Shown: positions 15,690-23,315 of the stretch, one piece after another | Numbering within the stretch: the stretch's first letter is position 1 | Layout: each line of letters begins with the position of its first letter | DNA from: Cognatilysobacter bugurensis | GTDB lineage: Bacteria > Pseudomonadota > Gammaproteobacteria > Xanthomonadales > Xanthomonadaceae | DNA: 37,057 nucleotides | Assembly: GCF_014652095.1 (NCBI RefSeq) | Contig: NZ_BMYD01000001.1 | Location: 1-37,057, forward strand | Reading direction: 5' to 3' | The notes under the pieces: model-generated | Told to the model about the DNA's origin: nothing | Databases searched by the model: none | Seen by the model: only the letters and a program-made list of their open reading frames with translations | Program-made: the position numbers and the translations under genes

Positions 15690-16085
15690 ATGCGCACTGC
15701 GGTGGCCGGGGCGATTGCGCTGTCGGCGCTCGGATGCGTGCCCGCCGCCGTGTCCAGCGGCGGCGCCGATGGCGCGGCGGCCGCAAGCGAAACGATCCCT
15801 CTGCGGTTGACCGCCCGCGGAACGGAGCCGTTCTGGGCGGTCGAGGTGGATGCTGGCCGGCTGGTGTGGAGAACGCCGGAGCAGCCCGAAGGCGTGAGCG
15901 CGCCCGCCCAGCGGCATGTCGAGGGTGGACGCGTGCGCTACGTGTCGAGCGGGGCGGCCGCGTTCGAACTTGGCGTCACGCCGGGACAGTGCTCCGACGG
16001 GATGTCCGATCTCGCCTATCCCTACACGGCCACGTGGACGCACGACGGACGCACGTGGCACGGCTGCGCGCTGCCGCGCGAGTGA
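15690..16085 (+). CDS. COG3650-type small lipoprotein
   Basis: 131 aa. From the ATG at 15690 the product begins MRTAVAGAIALSALGC, a signal with an imperfect lipobox (ALGC), so it is probably anchored in a membrane through Cys16. Two blocks identify the family: LRLTARGTEPFWAVEVDAG and CSDGMSDLAYPYTATW, the latter containing the strongly conserved G-M-S-D-x-x-Y-P. This is the conserved core of COG3650 proteins, which are found alone or next to HslJ/META domains and have no known activity. Two more cysteines (in GQCSDG and HGCALP) may form a disulfide. An ATG at 15672 is an alternative start. Its stop is 3 bases from the end of lpxH, which is convergent. Confidence 0.75.
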   Translation: MRTAVAGAIALSALGCVPAAVSSGGADGAAAASETIPLRLTARGTEPFWAVEVDAGRLVWRTPEQPEGVSAPAQRHVEGGRVRYVSSGAAAFELGVTPGQCSDGMSDLAYPYTATWTHDGRTWHGCALPRE

Positions 16086-16088
16086 ACC

Positions 16089-16829
16089 TCAGCCGGAGGC
16101 GATGTCGAGCGTCTGCAGCGTGGCGCCGTCGGCGTCGATGCGCAGCACCGAGCCCTGCTCGTACCAGTCCCCGAGCACGATGCGGCGACATGCGCGGCCG
16201 CCGACTTCGAGCGAATGCACGGCGGGCCGGTGCGTGTGGCCGTGCACGAGCGTGTCGATGCCGTAGCGCACGAGGACCTCGTCCACCGCGTCGGGCGCGA
16301 CATCGGTGATCGTTTCCATGCGGTCCTGCATGCCCGCCTGATGCGCGCGGCTCGCGGCGCGCGCCTGCGCGGCGAATGCGAGGCGTGCGGCGAGCGGCTG
16401 TGCGAGGAACTGCGCCTGCCAGCGCGGGTCGCGCGTCTGCGTGCGGAATGCCTGATACGCGGTGTCGCCGGTGCACAGCGTGTCGCCGTGCATGAGGAGC
16501 ACCGGCCGGCCGTCGACGAGCACGACGGCGGGGTCCGGGAGCACTGTCATCCCTGCGCGAGCGGCGTAGTCGCAGCCGAGCAGGAAGTCCCGATTGCCCC
16601 GCATGAAATGCACGGGCACGCCCGCATCGACGAGCGCGCGCACGCCATCGGCGACGGCGGCGCCGGTCTCCGACGGGTCGTCGTCGCCGACCCATGCTTC
16701 GAACAGGTCGCCGAGGATGTACAGCGCATGGGCCTGCCGCGCGTCCTCGCGGAGAAAGCGCAGGAAGCGTGCGGTGACCTGCGGTCGCTCGGCGTCGAGG
16801 TGCAGATCGGAAATGAACAGGCTGGGCAT
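16089..16829 (-). CDS. lpxH: UDP-2,3-diacylglucosamine pyrophosphatase
   Basis: 246 aa. Peripheral inner-membrane metallophosphoesterase that hydrolyses UDP-2,3-diacylglucosamine to lipid X and UMP in lipid A biosynthesis. All five calcineurin-type blocks are present: SDLHLD (residues 7-12, Asp8 and His10), [32 protein letters not shown] and the closing GHTHRP. The start at 16829 gives [12 protein letters not shown] as in known LpxH; the frame continues upstream to 17072 without homology. A TACAAT box ends 6 bases before this ATG, which would place the transcript start at or within the start codon. It follows an unknown membrane protein on the same strand (gap 92 bases). Confidence 0.95.
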   Translation of the reverse strand: MPSLFISDLHLDAERPQVTARFLRFLREDARQAHALYILGDLFEAWVGDDDPSETGAAVADGVRALVDAGVPVHFMRGNRDFLLGCDYAARAGMTVLPDPAVVLVDGRPVLLMHGDTLCTGDTAYQAFRTQTRDPRWQAQFLAQPLAARLAFAAQARAASRAHQAGMQDRMETITDVAPDAVDEVLVRYGIDTLVHGHTHRPAVHSLEVGGRACRRIVLGDWYEQGSVLRIDADGATLQTLDIASG

Positions 16830-16835
16830 CCGCGC

Positions 16836-16841
16836 ATTGTA
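16836..16841 (-). promoter_or_regulatory. TACAAT -10 box directly before lpxH
   Basis: TACAAT on the minus strand ends 6 bases from the ATG, so transcription would begin at or next to the start codon. The -35 region 17 bases further is CGACCC, a poor match. Suggests a leaderless or near-leaderless lpxH message. Confidence 0.4.
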
Positions 16842-16921
16842 GGTGCGAGTTCCGCTGCGGGTCGGACCGGCATCGCGGTTCACAGGCACACACCGTAGAG
16901 CGATGCGTTCGCGTGCGGCGG

Positions 16922-17569
16922 CTAGCTGCAGTATTTCGCCTGGTAGGCCAACGCCTCGTCGAGCAGCGCCCGGCTTGCAGACGCCCCGTCCGGCGCAAGG
17001 CCGGTAATCGCTCGTGCGATCTCCGGGCACGGGTCGGCCTCGTAGCCGACGGGCGCGAGCTTCTCGAGCCACATCTCCACGCTGGGCGGCGGCCGCATTC
17101 GCACGCGCAGGCGCTGCGGCGCATCGAGTTCATCGCGTGCGAGCGGGTTGCGCGGCCGCAGGAAGTCGCCGCCCCGGGCCGGCGAGGGCGGGGAGGAGGG
17201 TGTCCACTGATCATCGCCGGCGACGATCTCGACTCCGGTGTCGATCGCGATTGCCGGCTCCGTGCCGTGCGGCGCATCCGCCCGCGCCGGTGTTGCAGTC
17301 GGGGCCTCGCTTCGCGCTGCATCGGCGCTCCCGCGCGCCGGCGGCGCCACCACGACCGGCGGCGTCGCCTCGTGCCGGCGGGGCAGGAACACGATGTCCA
17401 CGCTTTGAGTCGGAACCGACGCGCCGGCTGCCTCGCGCGCTCGCAAAGCGAGCGTCGACAGCCAGACGACGAGCCCCGCGTGCCAGAGCAGCGTGAGCAC
17501 AACGGCTGCGAACACGCCCCTGCGGTCGGGCCCCGGCCTGTGCGCGACCGGGGTAGTAGGAAGTTGCAT
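16922..17569 (-). CDS. Bitopic inner-membrane protein of unknown function
   Basis: 215 aa. A short cytoplasmic N-terminus ([18 protein letters not shown]) precedes one membrane helix at about residues 19-41 ([20 protein letters not shown]). Then comes [10 protein letters not shown], a Pro/Ala-rich stretch (residues 70-145) and a folded C-terminal part with [24 protein letters not shown] and a final Cys (AYQAKYCS). The layout resembles TonB-like energy transducers (N-terminal anchor plus proline-rich periplasmic spacer), but no TonB C-terminal signature is visible and there are no ExbBD genes nearby. The two cysteines in the C-terminal part may pair. It is divergent from gltX and precedes lpxH. 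I do not recognise the family. Confidence 0.72.
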   Translation of the reverse strand: MQLPTTPVAHRPGPDRRGVFAAVVLTLLWHAGLVVWLSTLALRAREAAGASVPTQSVDIVFLPRRHEATPPVVVAPPARGSADAARSEAPTATPARADAPHGTEPAIAIDTGVEIVAGDDQWTPSSPPSPARGGDFLRPRNPLARDELDAPQRLRVRMRPPPSVEMWLEKLAPVGYEADPCPEIARAITGLAPDGASASRALLDEALAYQAKYCS

Positions 17570-17743
17570 CGCCGTCCATCCGTGGTGACCGGGATGGCAG
17601 ACCGGGAAGCGGCCTCCGAGTTCCCGCGATGCGACTCGGCAGCAGTCCGGTCGACGCCGAGAACGGCCAGCATCGGAGCCCGCCTCCGGGGGTGCCGCGG
17701 CCGGTCAGGCGTGGCGCGCCGGGCGGCGTCGGACCCGACCCGC

Positions 17744-17749
17744 TAAAAT
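17744..17749 (+). promoter_or_regulatory. Candidate -10 box for gltX
   Basis: TAAAAT in a short AT-rich island, 27 bases before the gltX ATG, in the pattern CTAAAATCGCGGG. No clear -35 box at 17 bases. Likely promoter of gltX and the following repressor gene. Confidence 0.45.
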
Positions 17750-17776
17750 CGCGGGTTTTCCGCACGAGCGTCCCGC

Positions 17777-19183
17777 ATGGCCTGCCGCACCCGCTTCGCC
17801 CCCAGCCCGACCGGATACCTGCACATCGGCGGCGCGCGCACCGCGCTGTACTGCTGGCTCGAGGCGCGCCGTCGCGACGGGCAGTTCATCCTGCGCATCG
17901 AGGACACCGACCGCGAGCGCAGCACGCAGGCCGCGATCGACGCGATCCTGCAGGCGATGGACTGGCTCGGCCTCGATTACGACGAGGGTCCGGTCTACCA
18001 GACGCACCGGCTCGGTCGGTACCGCGAAGTCGCGGAAAAAATGATCGCCGACGGCTCCGCGTACTACGCGTACGAGACCAAGGCCGAACTCGAGGCGATG
18101 CGCGAGGCCGCGATGGCCGCGAACGAGAAGCCGCGTTACAACGGCGCCTATCGCGATCGCAACGAAGGTTTTCGCGACGATCCGAACCGCGTGATCCGGT
18201 TCAAGAACCCGCTCGACGGCGTCGTCGCGTGGGACGACAAGGTCAAGGGCACGATTGAGATCGCGAACAGCGAACTCGACGATTTGGTGATCTTCCGTTC
18301 GGACGGCTACCCGACCTACAACTTCGCGGTCGTCGTCGACGACCTCGATATGGGCATCACCGACGTGGTGCGCGGCGACGACCACGTCAACAACACCCCG
18401 CGGCAGATCAACATCTACCGCGCGCTCGGCGCCGAAGTGCCGCATTTCGCGCACCTGCCGATGATCCTCGACCCGGAAGGCGCGAAGCTCTCCAAGCGCA
18501 CCGGCGCGGCCGACGTCATGCAGTACCGCGACGAAGGCTACCTGCCGCATGCGCTGCTGAACTACCTCGTGCGCCTGGGTTGGTCGCATGGCGATCAGGA
18601 GATCTTCTCGATCGAGGAGATGACGCGCCTGTTCGACCTCAAGGACGTCAACGCGAAGGCCTCGCGCCTCGACCCGGCCAAGCTCGGCTGGCTCAATCAG
18701 CAGTACCTCAAGAGCGACGAGCCGGGCGATGTGGCAAAGCACCTCGACTGGCACCTGCGCAACGAGGGCTATGACCTCGCGAACGGCCCGGCCCCGGCCG
18801 ACCTCGTCATCGCGCTGCGCGACCGCGTGCAGACGCTCAAGGACATGGCCGCCCGTGCACGCGTGTGGTTCGAGCCGCTCACGCAGTACGACGATGCGGC
18901 GGTTGCGAAGCACCTCAACGCGGAAGCGCGCGCGCCGCTTGCGGACGCGCGCGAGCGCCTTGAAAAACTCGCCACATGGTCCGCCGAGAGCGTATCGGCC
19001 GCGCTGCACGAGACGGCCGAGGCCTGCGGTGTGGGCATGGGCAAGGTCGCGCAGCCGCTGCGCGTGGCGATCACGGGCACGCAGGTGAGCCCCGACATCT
19101 CGCACACGGTGTACCTCGCGGGGCAGGCCGAAGCCGTCAAGCGCATCGGCGCCGCGCTCGACCGCATCCCGGCTGCGGCGTAA
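17777..19183 (+). CDS. gltX: Glutamate--tRNA ligase
   Basis: 468 aa. Class I aminoacyl-tRNA synthetase charging tRNA-Glu. [18 protein letters not shown] holds the HIGH signature as HIGG (residues 16-19) and KLSKR at 237-241 is the KMSKS loop. [10 protein letters not shown] and the [12 protein letters not shown] segment are typical of the family, and the C-terminal anticodon-binding region ends with [17 protein letters not shown]. The ATG at 17777 gives the xanthomonad-type [14 protein letters not shown]-terminus. A Fur-family repressor gene follows after 26 bases on the same strand and is probably co-transcribed. Confidence 0.98.
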   Translation: MACRTRFAPSPTGYLHIGGARTALYCWLEARRRDGQFILRIEDTDRERSTQAAIDAILQAMDWLGLDYDEGPVYQTHRLGRYREVAEKMIADGSAYYAYETKAELEAMREAAMAANEKPRYNGAYRDRNEGFRDDPNRVIRFKNPLDGVVAWDDKVKGTIEIANSELDDLVIFRSDGYPTYNFAVVVDDLDMGITDVVRGDDHVNNTPRQINIYRALGAEVPHFAHLPMILDPEGAKLSKRTGAADVMQYRDEGYLPHALLNYLVRLGWSHGDQEIFSIEEMTRLFDLKDVNAKASRLDPAKLGWLNQQYLKSDEPGDVAKHLDWHLRNEGYDLANGPAPADLVIALRDRVQTLKDMAARARVWFEPLTQYDDAAVAKHLNAEARAPLADARERLEKLATWSAESVSAALHETAEACGVGMGKVAQPLRVAITGTQVSPDISHTVYLAGQAEAVKRIGAALDRIPAAA

Positions 19184-19209
19184 GGTCGCCGCAAGGCAGG
19201 AAGACGACG

Positions 19210-19704
19210 ATGGGCGAACAGGCACGTTGCACCGATCCGCATCACCACGTGCACGACGGCGATGCGTTCGTGCACGAGGTCGAGCGCGCGTGCGAAGCGC
19301 GTGGATTGCGCCTGACGCCGATCCGCGCGCATGCGCTGCGTCTCATCGCCGATGCGCAGCGTCCGCTCAAGGCGTACGAACTGCTCGACCTCATGAAGGA
19401 AACGCACGGCTCAGCGGCGCCGCCGACCGTGTACCGCGCGCTCGACTTCCTGCTCGAGCACGGCTTCATCCACAAGCTCGCGTCGATCAACGCGTTCGTC
19501 GGCTGCCACCACCCCGGCAGCGACGTGCACGCGGTGCCGTTTTTGATCTGCGACGTGTGCCAATCGGCCGTCGAACTCGAGGATGAGCGCACCGTCGCTT
19601 CGCTGGAGGCGCGCGCGCGTTCGCTCGGTTTTACGCCGCGTGCTCAGACGCTCGAGGTGCATGGCACCTGCGCGCAGTGTCGGAGCGATTCAAGCGCGGG
19701 CTGA
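19210..19704 (+). CDS. Fur-family transcriptional repressor, probably Zur
   Basis: 164 aa. Winged-helix metal sensor. The N-terminus is His-rich (PHHHVHDGD). The DNA-binding region GLRLTPIRAHALRLIADA...PTVYRALDFLLEHGFIHKL matches Fur/Zur/PerR; ASINAFVGC resembles Zur more than Fur, and the two structural-zinc pairs appear as CDVC and CAQC. The regulated metal is inferred to be zinc from the neighbours: an acidic/His-rich TonB receptor and a MerC-domain protein share an intergenic sequence close to the Zur box. The ATG at 19210 follows AAGACGACG, which is a weak ribosome site, 26 bases after gltX. Alternatives are Fur or another metal; binding tests would decide. Confidence 0.85.
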   Translation: MGEQARCTDPHHHVHDGDAFVHEVERACEARGLRLTPIRAHALRLIADAQRPLKAYELLDLMKETHGSAAPPTVYRALDFLLEHGFIHKLASINAFVGCHHPGSDVHAVPFLICDVCQSAVELEDERTVASLEARARSLGFTPRAQTLEVHGTCAQCRSDSSAG

Positions 19705-19983
19705 TCCGCACACGAATTCGCGCCTTTTGGCCGTCGGCGTGGATCGACGCCGAGGGTGGAGGGGGCTGCGGACGGGTCTCGTCAGGCGCGGCTGACCGCA
19801 GTCGTGTTGCAGGCGAGGGCGCCCATGCCGCGTCGCGGTGCCACGTCCAATCGGCCCGATTAGCCCAGCGGCTGCGACGCTGGGTGCATCAAGTACTCCC
19901 TCGTCGAATCGATGAGCGCGGAAGCGCATGCGGCGCGCGCCGTGTGCAGCGCCGCGCCTTATCAGGCGGGCCGCAGCGCCCCG

Positions 19984-22155
19984 TCAGAAGTACACGCGCA
20001 CCCCAAACGACACGCCGCGGCCCGGCAGCGGCGCGAGGTCCTTGAGCGGTGAGGTGTGCACGCGCGCGTCCTCGTCGAGCAGGTTGCGGCCGTCGAGGAA
20101 GATTTCCCAGGCGTTGCCCGCGATCGTGTCGCGGTGCCAGGCGAGGTGCGCATCGACGAGCGTGTAGCCCGGCGTTGCCGTCTCGTTCGCGGCGACGTCG
20201 TCCTGCTCCAGCGTGCGGACCGCGCCCAGCGAGGCGCGCCATGCGCCGCTCTCCCAGCGTAGTTCGGCGCCCGCGCGGGCCGGGACGATGCGCGGCAGCG
20301 GGCCGCCGAGCGCGAACGTGGCATCCACGAGCTCCCGGCTGCCGTCCTCGAGCGGCACGTCGATCGTTCTCACGCGCACACCATCGTCCGCGAGCCGCCC
20401 CCGCACCACGTCGCCGAACATGCGCAGCGACCACAGGCCGGCTTCGGTCTCCAGGAACAGCCAGTCGATTTCGGCCTCGGCGCCGGTGAAGCGCGCGTCG
20501 GCCTGCGTCCACGCGCGCACCGGCAGCTCATCGACATCGACGCCGGTGTCAGCGAGGTAGACGAAATCGTCGAAGCGCGCGTGGAACAATGAAGCCTGCA
20601 CGGTCACCGGGCCCGCATGCCAGTGCAGGCCGAGCTCGGCGCGGTTCGCGGTCTCGACGTCGAGCGTCGGCAGGCCGACCTCGATGCTGCCGGTGGCCAC
20701 GTGGAAGCCGTCCGAATACAGCTCCTCGGCGCTCGGCGCGCGTTGCGCGCGGTCCAGGCCGAGCGAGAAGTGCAGGCCCGGCGACGCGTTCCAGCGCGCA
20801 GCCGCGGACAGGCTCGTCGTGCTGAACGCACGGTCGCCGCCGATCGCCTGCGCCTCGTCGACTTCGACGCGGTTGCGGTCACGACGCAGACCGAACTCGA
20901 CGCCGACACGGCCGAAGTCACGCCGTCCAAGCCAGAACACGCCGAGGTCGCGCGCGGTCGACGCAGGCACGAACGCCTCCTCGCCGATCGCCTCGAAGTC
21001 GCGGTGGGAGCCCTGCAGGCCGACCGCGCCCGCCCAGCCGCCCAATGCGCGGTGTGCCAGTTCGGCGCGCAGCTCGGTGCTGACGTTGTCGAACACCGTG
21101 CCGACGTCTTCGCCTTCGAATTCCGTGTGTGTGTATTCCGTGCGGGCGAGTTTCACGCGCAGTGACTCGAACGCGCCGAGATCGTCGAGCCCTGCACGGA
21201 TTTCATGACGGCGCTGATCGAGCACGACGCGAACCGGTGCTTCGCCGTGCGCCTCCTCTTCCTCGGGCTCTTCCTCATCGTGCGCTTCGTGCGCGTGCCC
21301 CGGCACGCCGTAGCGCGTGTTGAACAGGCTCGCGCCCACGCCGACGAAGCCGCGATCACCGACCCATGAAACGCCGATCGCGGCGCTGTCGGTGCGCAGC
21401 GCGCTGTTCGGCAGCACGCCAAACGCGCCGGCTTCCTCCTCGTGCTCCTCTTCGCCTTCCTCGGACTCCTCGTGTGCGGTCATGCTCTCGGCAAAGCCCG
21501 GGATCTTGTAATCGCCGGTCTCGCGGTGGAGCGCGTCCACATGGAACACCAGGTGGCCCGATGCCGAGGTGCCGTCCAGCCGCACCATGCCGGTGCGCTC
21601 GTCGTTCACGGTGGCGGCGCGCAGTTCGGCGCGGCCCTCGAGCGGCTGCTCGGTCGCGGCCTCGGGCACGCGGCCGTCGACGACGTTGACGGCCCCACCG
21701 ATCGCGCCGCTGCCGTACAGCAGCGTCGCCGGGCCCTTGAGCACCTCGATTTGGTCGGCGAGGAACGGCTCGATGCTCACCGCGTGGTCGACGCTGACCG
21801 TCGACACGTCGCCGCTCGCGAGGCCGTCGTTGAGCACCTGCACGCGGGGCCCTTCGAATCCGCGGATGACCGGCCGACCGACACCGGGCCCGAAGAACGT
21901 CGACTGCACGCCGGGGACCCGGCTCACCGTCTCGCCGATCGTCGCGGCCTTGGCGGCGTCAAGCCGTTCGCCCGCGAGCACGTCGACCGGGCGCGTCAGG
22001 TCCTCGGCCGTCGTCGCGATCGGCGTCGCCCGCACGAGCACACGGTCGAGCTCCTTGGCCTCCAAGTGGTTGGACGCATGGTCCTGCGCGAATGCGGCAG
22101 CCGAGGCCGTGAGCAAGGCGACGAACAGAGCAGAGCGACGAAGCGGGGCGTGCAT
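19984..22155 (-). CDS. TonB-dependent outer-membrane receptor, probable zinc uptake (ZnuD-like)
   Basis: 723 aa. The start at 22155 gives a signal peptide (MHAPLRRSALFVALLTASAA, cleaving near AFAQ). The TonB-box/plug follows: LDRVLVRATP, TIGETVSRVPGVQS, GRPVIRGFEGPRVQVLNDG, IEVLKGPATLLYGSGAIGG. The remainder is a 22-strand barrel ending in an aromatic (VRVYF). Two loops are packed with acidic and histidine residues, about residues 226-245 and 285-305 (AHEAHDEEEPEEEEAHGEA), as expected for a divalent-metal receptor. It imports metal across the outer membrane using TonB energy. A probable Zur box sits 26-48 bases upstream, and a MerC-domain gene is divergent. Zinc is inferred, not proven; other metals are possible. 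Confidence 0.93.
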   Translation of the reverse strand: MHAPLRRSALFVALLTASAAAFAQDHASNHLEAKELDRVLVRATPIATTAEDLTRPVDVLAGERLDAAKAATIGETVSRVPGVQSTFFGPGVGRPVIRGFEGPRVQVLNDGLASGDVSTVSVDHAVSIEPFLADQIEVLKGPATLLYGSGAIGGAVNVVDGRVPEAATEQPLEGRAELRAATVNDERTGMVRLDGTSASGHLVFHVDALHRETGDYKIPGFAESMTAHEESEEGEEEHEEEAGAFGVLPNSALRTDSAAIGVSWVGDRGFVGVGASLFNTRYGVPGHAHEAHDEEEPEEEEAHGEAPVRVVLDQRRHEIRAGLDDLGAFESLRVKLARTEYTHTEFEGEDVGTVFDNVSTELRAELAHRALGGWAGAVGLQGSHRDFEAIGEEAFVPASTARDLGVFWLGRRDFGRVGVEFGLRRDRNRVEVDEAQAIGGDRAFSTTSLSAAARWNASPGLHFSLGLDRAQRAPSAEELYSDGFHVATGSIEVGLPTLDVETANRAELGLHWHAGPVTVQASLFHARFDDFVYLADTGVDVDELPVRAWTQADARFTGAEAEIDWLFLETEAGLWSLRMFGDVVRGRLADDGVRVRTIDVPLEDGSRELVDATFALGGPLPRIVPARAGAELRWESGAWRASLGAVRTLEQDDVAANETATPGYTLVDAHLAWHRDTIAGNAWEIFLDGRNLLDEDARVHTSPLKDLAPLPGRGVSFGVRVYF

Positions 22156-22180
22156 GGGGCGTCCACACGGTGATGACGGG

Positions 22181-22203
22181 GCAATGTTATATTGTTTCAA
22201 TTC
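22181..22203. promoter_or_regulatory. Probable Zur-binding site between receptor and MerC gene
   Basis: An AT-rich 23-base sequence in the 70-base divergent gap. On the minus strand its right part reads ATATAACATTGC and its left part GAATTGAAACA. Against the gammaproteobacterial Zur consensus as I remember it (GAAATGTTATA, one base, TATAACATTTC), 17 of 22 positions agree; the half-site nearest the receptor gene agrees at 10 of 11. It lies 22 bases before the MerC-gene ATG and 25 before the receptor ATG, so a bound repressor would block both. Confidence 0.65.
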
Positions 22204-22225
22204 CGGTGCCGCTATCGTCAAGTCC

Positions 22226-22618
22226 ATGTCAGAGCCGAACACCGCATTGCGCAAAGCAGATCGCGTCGGCCTCGCCGCGTCGTTGCTCTGCGCCGTGCAC
22301 TGCGCGCTGTTGCCGCTCGCGATCGCGCTGCTGCCGACGCTCGGCCTGGGGGCGGGCGGCTGGGTCGATCTCGACCAGGCGTTCGTCGTTTTCGCCACCT
22401 TGCTTGGTGGCACGACGCTCGCGCTCGGCTACCGTCGGCATCGCGCGTATCGCGCCTGGGCGCTGCTGGTGCCCGGCCTCATCCTCGTCTGGATCGGCTC
22501 GTTCACGTCACTGCACGACAGCCATGGCGTGGTGCATGCGACGGTGATGACGGCCGGCGGCCTCGCGCTCGCAGGCGCGCATCTGCTCAACCTGCGGCTC
22601 AGCCACCGCGCCAGCTGA
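22226..22618 (+). CDS. MerC-domain inner-membrane protein
   Basis: 130 aa. Four membrane helices are predicted from hydrophobic runs: about 14-36, 48-66, 77-95 and 107-124. The first contains CAVHC (Cys22 and Cys26, with CALLP following), the metal-binding pair of the MerC family (mercury or other metal transport, PF03203). The start at 22226 was chosen because it opens MSEPNTALRKADRVG immediately before the first helix. Divergent from the TonB receptor and sharing its Zur-like box, so it probably carries zinc across the inner membrane or senses it; mercury resistance is unlikely, as no other mer gene is present. Confidence 0.82.
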   Translation: MSEPNTALRKADRVGLAASLLCAVHCALLPLAIALLPTLGLGAGGWVDLDQAFVVFATLLGGTTLALGYRRHRAYRAWALLVPGLILVWIGSFTSLHDSHGVVHATVMTAGGLALAGAHLLNLRLSHRAS

Positions 22619-22700
22619 GCACCTCCAAGGCGCCTGTGCTAGGCTTCGCGCCCTCGCGCGCCGCTGCGCGACACGCACATTCGGATTCAGGAGCACCACC

Positions 22701-22886
22701 ATGGGCAAGGGCGACCGCAAGACCGCTAAAGGCAAGCGCTACAACTCCAGCTACGGCAACGCCCGCAGCCACTCGTCGGTGACCAAGGCCGCGGGCACCG
22801 CCGCCGCGCCGGTTGCACGCAAGTCGGCGAAGACCGTTTCCAAGGCCCCGGCGACCAAGAAGGTCGCGGTCAAGAAGGCCTCGTAA
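22701..22886 (+). CDS. 30S ribosomal protein bTHX with Lys/Ala-rich tail
   Basis: 61 aa, strongly basic. The first 24 residues, MGKGDRKTAKGKRYNSSYGN plus ARSH, are the whole conserved bTHX (Thx) core, a tiny protein that sits in the head of the 30S subunit. The rest is a Lys/Ala/Thr/Val tail (KSAKTVSKAPATKKVAVKKA) like histone H1-type sequences and is longer than in classical Thx. The ATG at 22701 has AGGAGCACC upstream. It is followed 24 bases later by a strong terminator. It is a stand-alone gene, without co-directional partners. Confidence 0.88.
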   Translation: MGKGDRKTAKGKRYNSSYGNARSHSSVTKAAGTAAAPVARKSAKTVSKAPATKKVAVKKAS

Positions 22887-22910
22887 GACCCGCGCGCGTT
22901 GCGCTGCTCC

Positions 22911-22936
22911 GAAAGCCCCGCTCCGGCGGGGCTTTC
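22911..22936 (+). terminator. Intrinsic terminator after the bTHX gene
   Basis: Perfect 10-bp stem GAAAGCCCCG (22911-22920) and CGGGGCTTTC (22927-22936), loop CTCCGG. The following bases (GCGTTTG) give a weak U tract. Confidence 0.85.
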
Positions 22937-23315
22937 GCGTTTGTGGACACCGGTGGCGAGCGCAAGTCGATCCAGCGGCGCCGCCGGATGCGCCATCGAC
23001 GGTCGCACTGTCAGTGCGCGCGGGCGAAACGGGGCGCGAGCCGGACGCCGAATGTCGTGGGGCGCCGCAGGCCGACGTCATCGTCGCGGCGCGTGCAGCT
23101 AATTAGTTTGCGACCGAATCAGCCTGTCGGCGGGCCACGCCGCGTGCGGACGCCGTCTCGCGTCCGCACGGTGGCCACTGGGCAGCAACGGCGGTTTGCA
23201 TCGCGCCTGTTCGTCACTCCCGACGCGCGGATGCAGGCAAAACGCCGTCGGCGTGTTGCGGTGCTCACCCGAGCCCGTCCCTCACAGCAATGCGGCCGGG
23301 CCGTTCCCGCCGGCC
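22937..23315. other. 379-base non-coding stretch with a large inverted repeat
   Basis: No convincing reading frame or start/ribosome site on either strand. The only structured element is the hairpin at 23133-23176. A small AT-rich patch (CTAATTAGTTTG, near 23100-23110) lies just before it. Minor palindromes occur near 23250 (ACGCCG, one base, CGGCGT). Confidence 0.6.
23133..23176. repeat. Large imperfect hairpin in intergenic DNA
   Basis: Perfect 11-bp arms CGTGCGGACGC (23143-23153) and GCGTCCGCACG (23160-23170), loop CGTCTC. Beyond a 4-base bulge on the left side (GCCG), six more pairs form between GGCCAC (23133-23138) and GTGGCC (23171-23176). It is 140 bases past the dipeptidase stop on the minus strand. 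No T run on either side, so it is not a classical terminator. Confidence 0.8.

Noticed and set aside
19705-19983. A gene between the Fur-family regulator and the TonB receptor
   Set aside because: The 279 bases hold only short frames without ribosome sites or known motifs; it appears to be a plain convergent gap.
22226-22618. Mercury-resistance interpretation of the MerC-domain gene
   Set aside because: No merR, merA, merT or merP nearby; the context is metal uptake with a Zur-like site.
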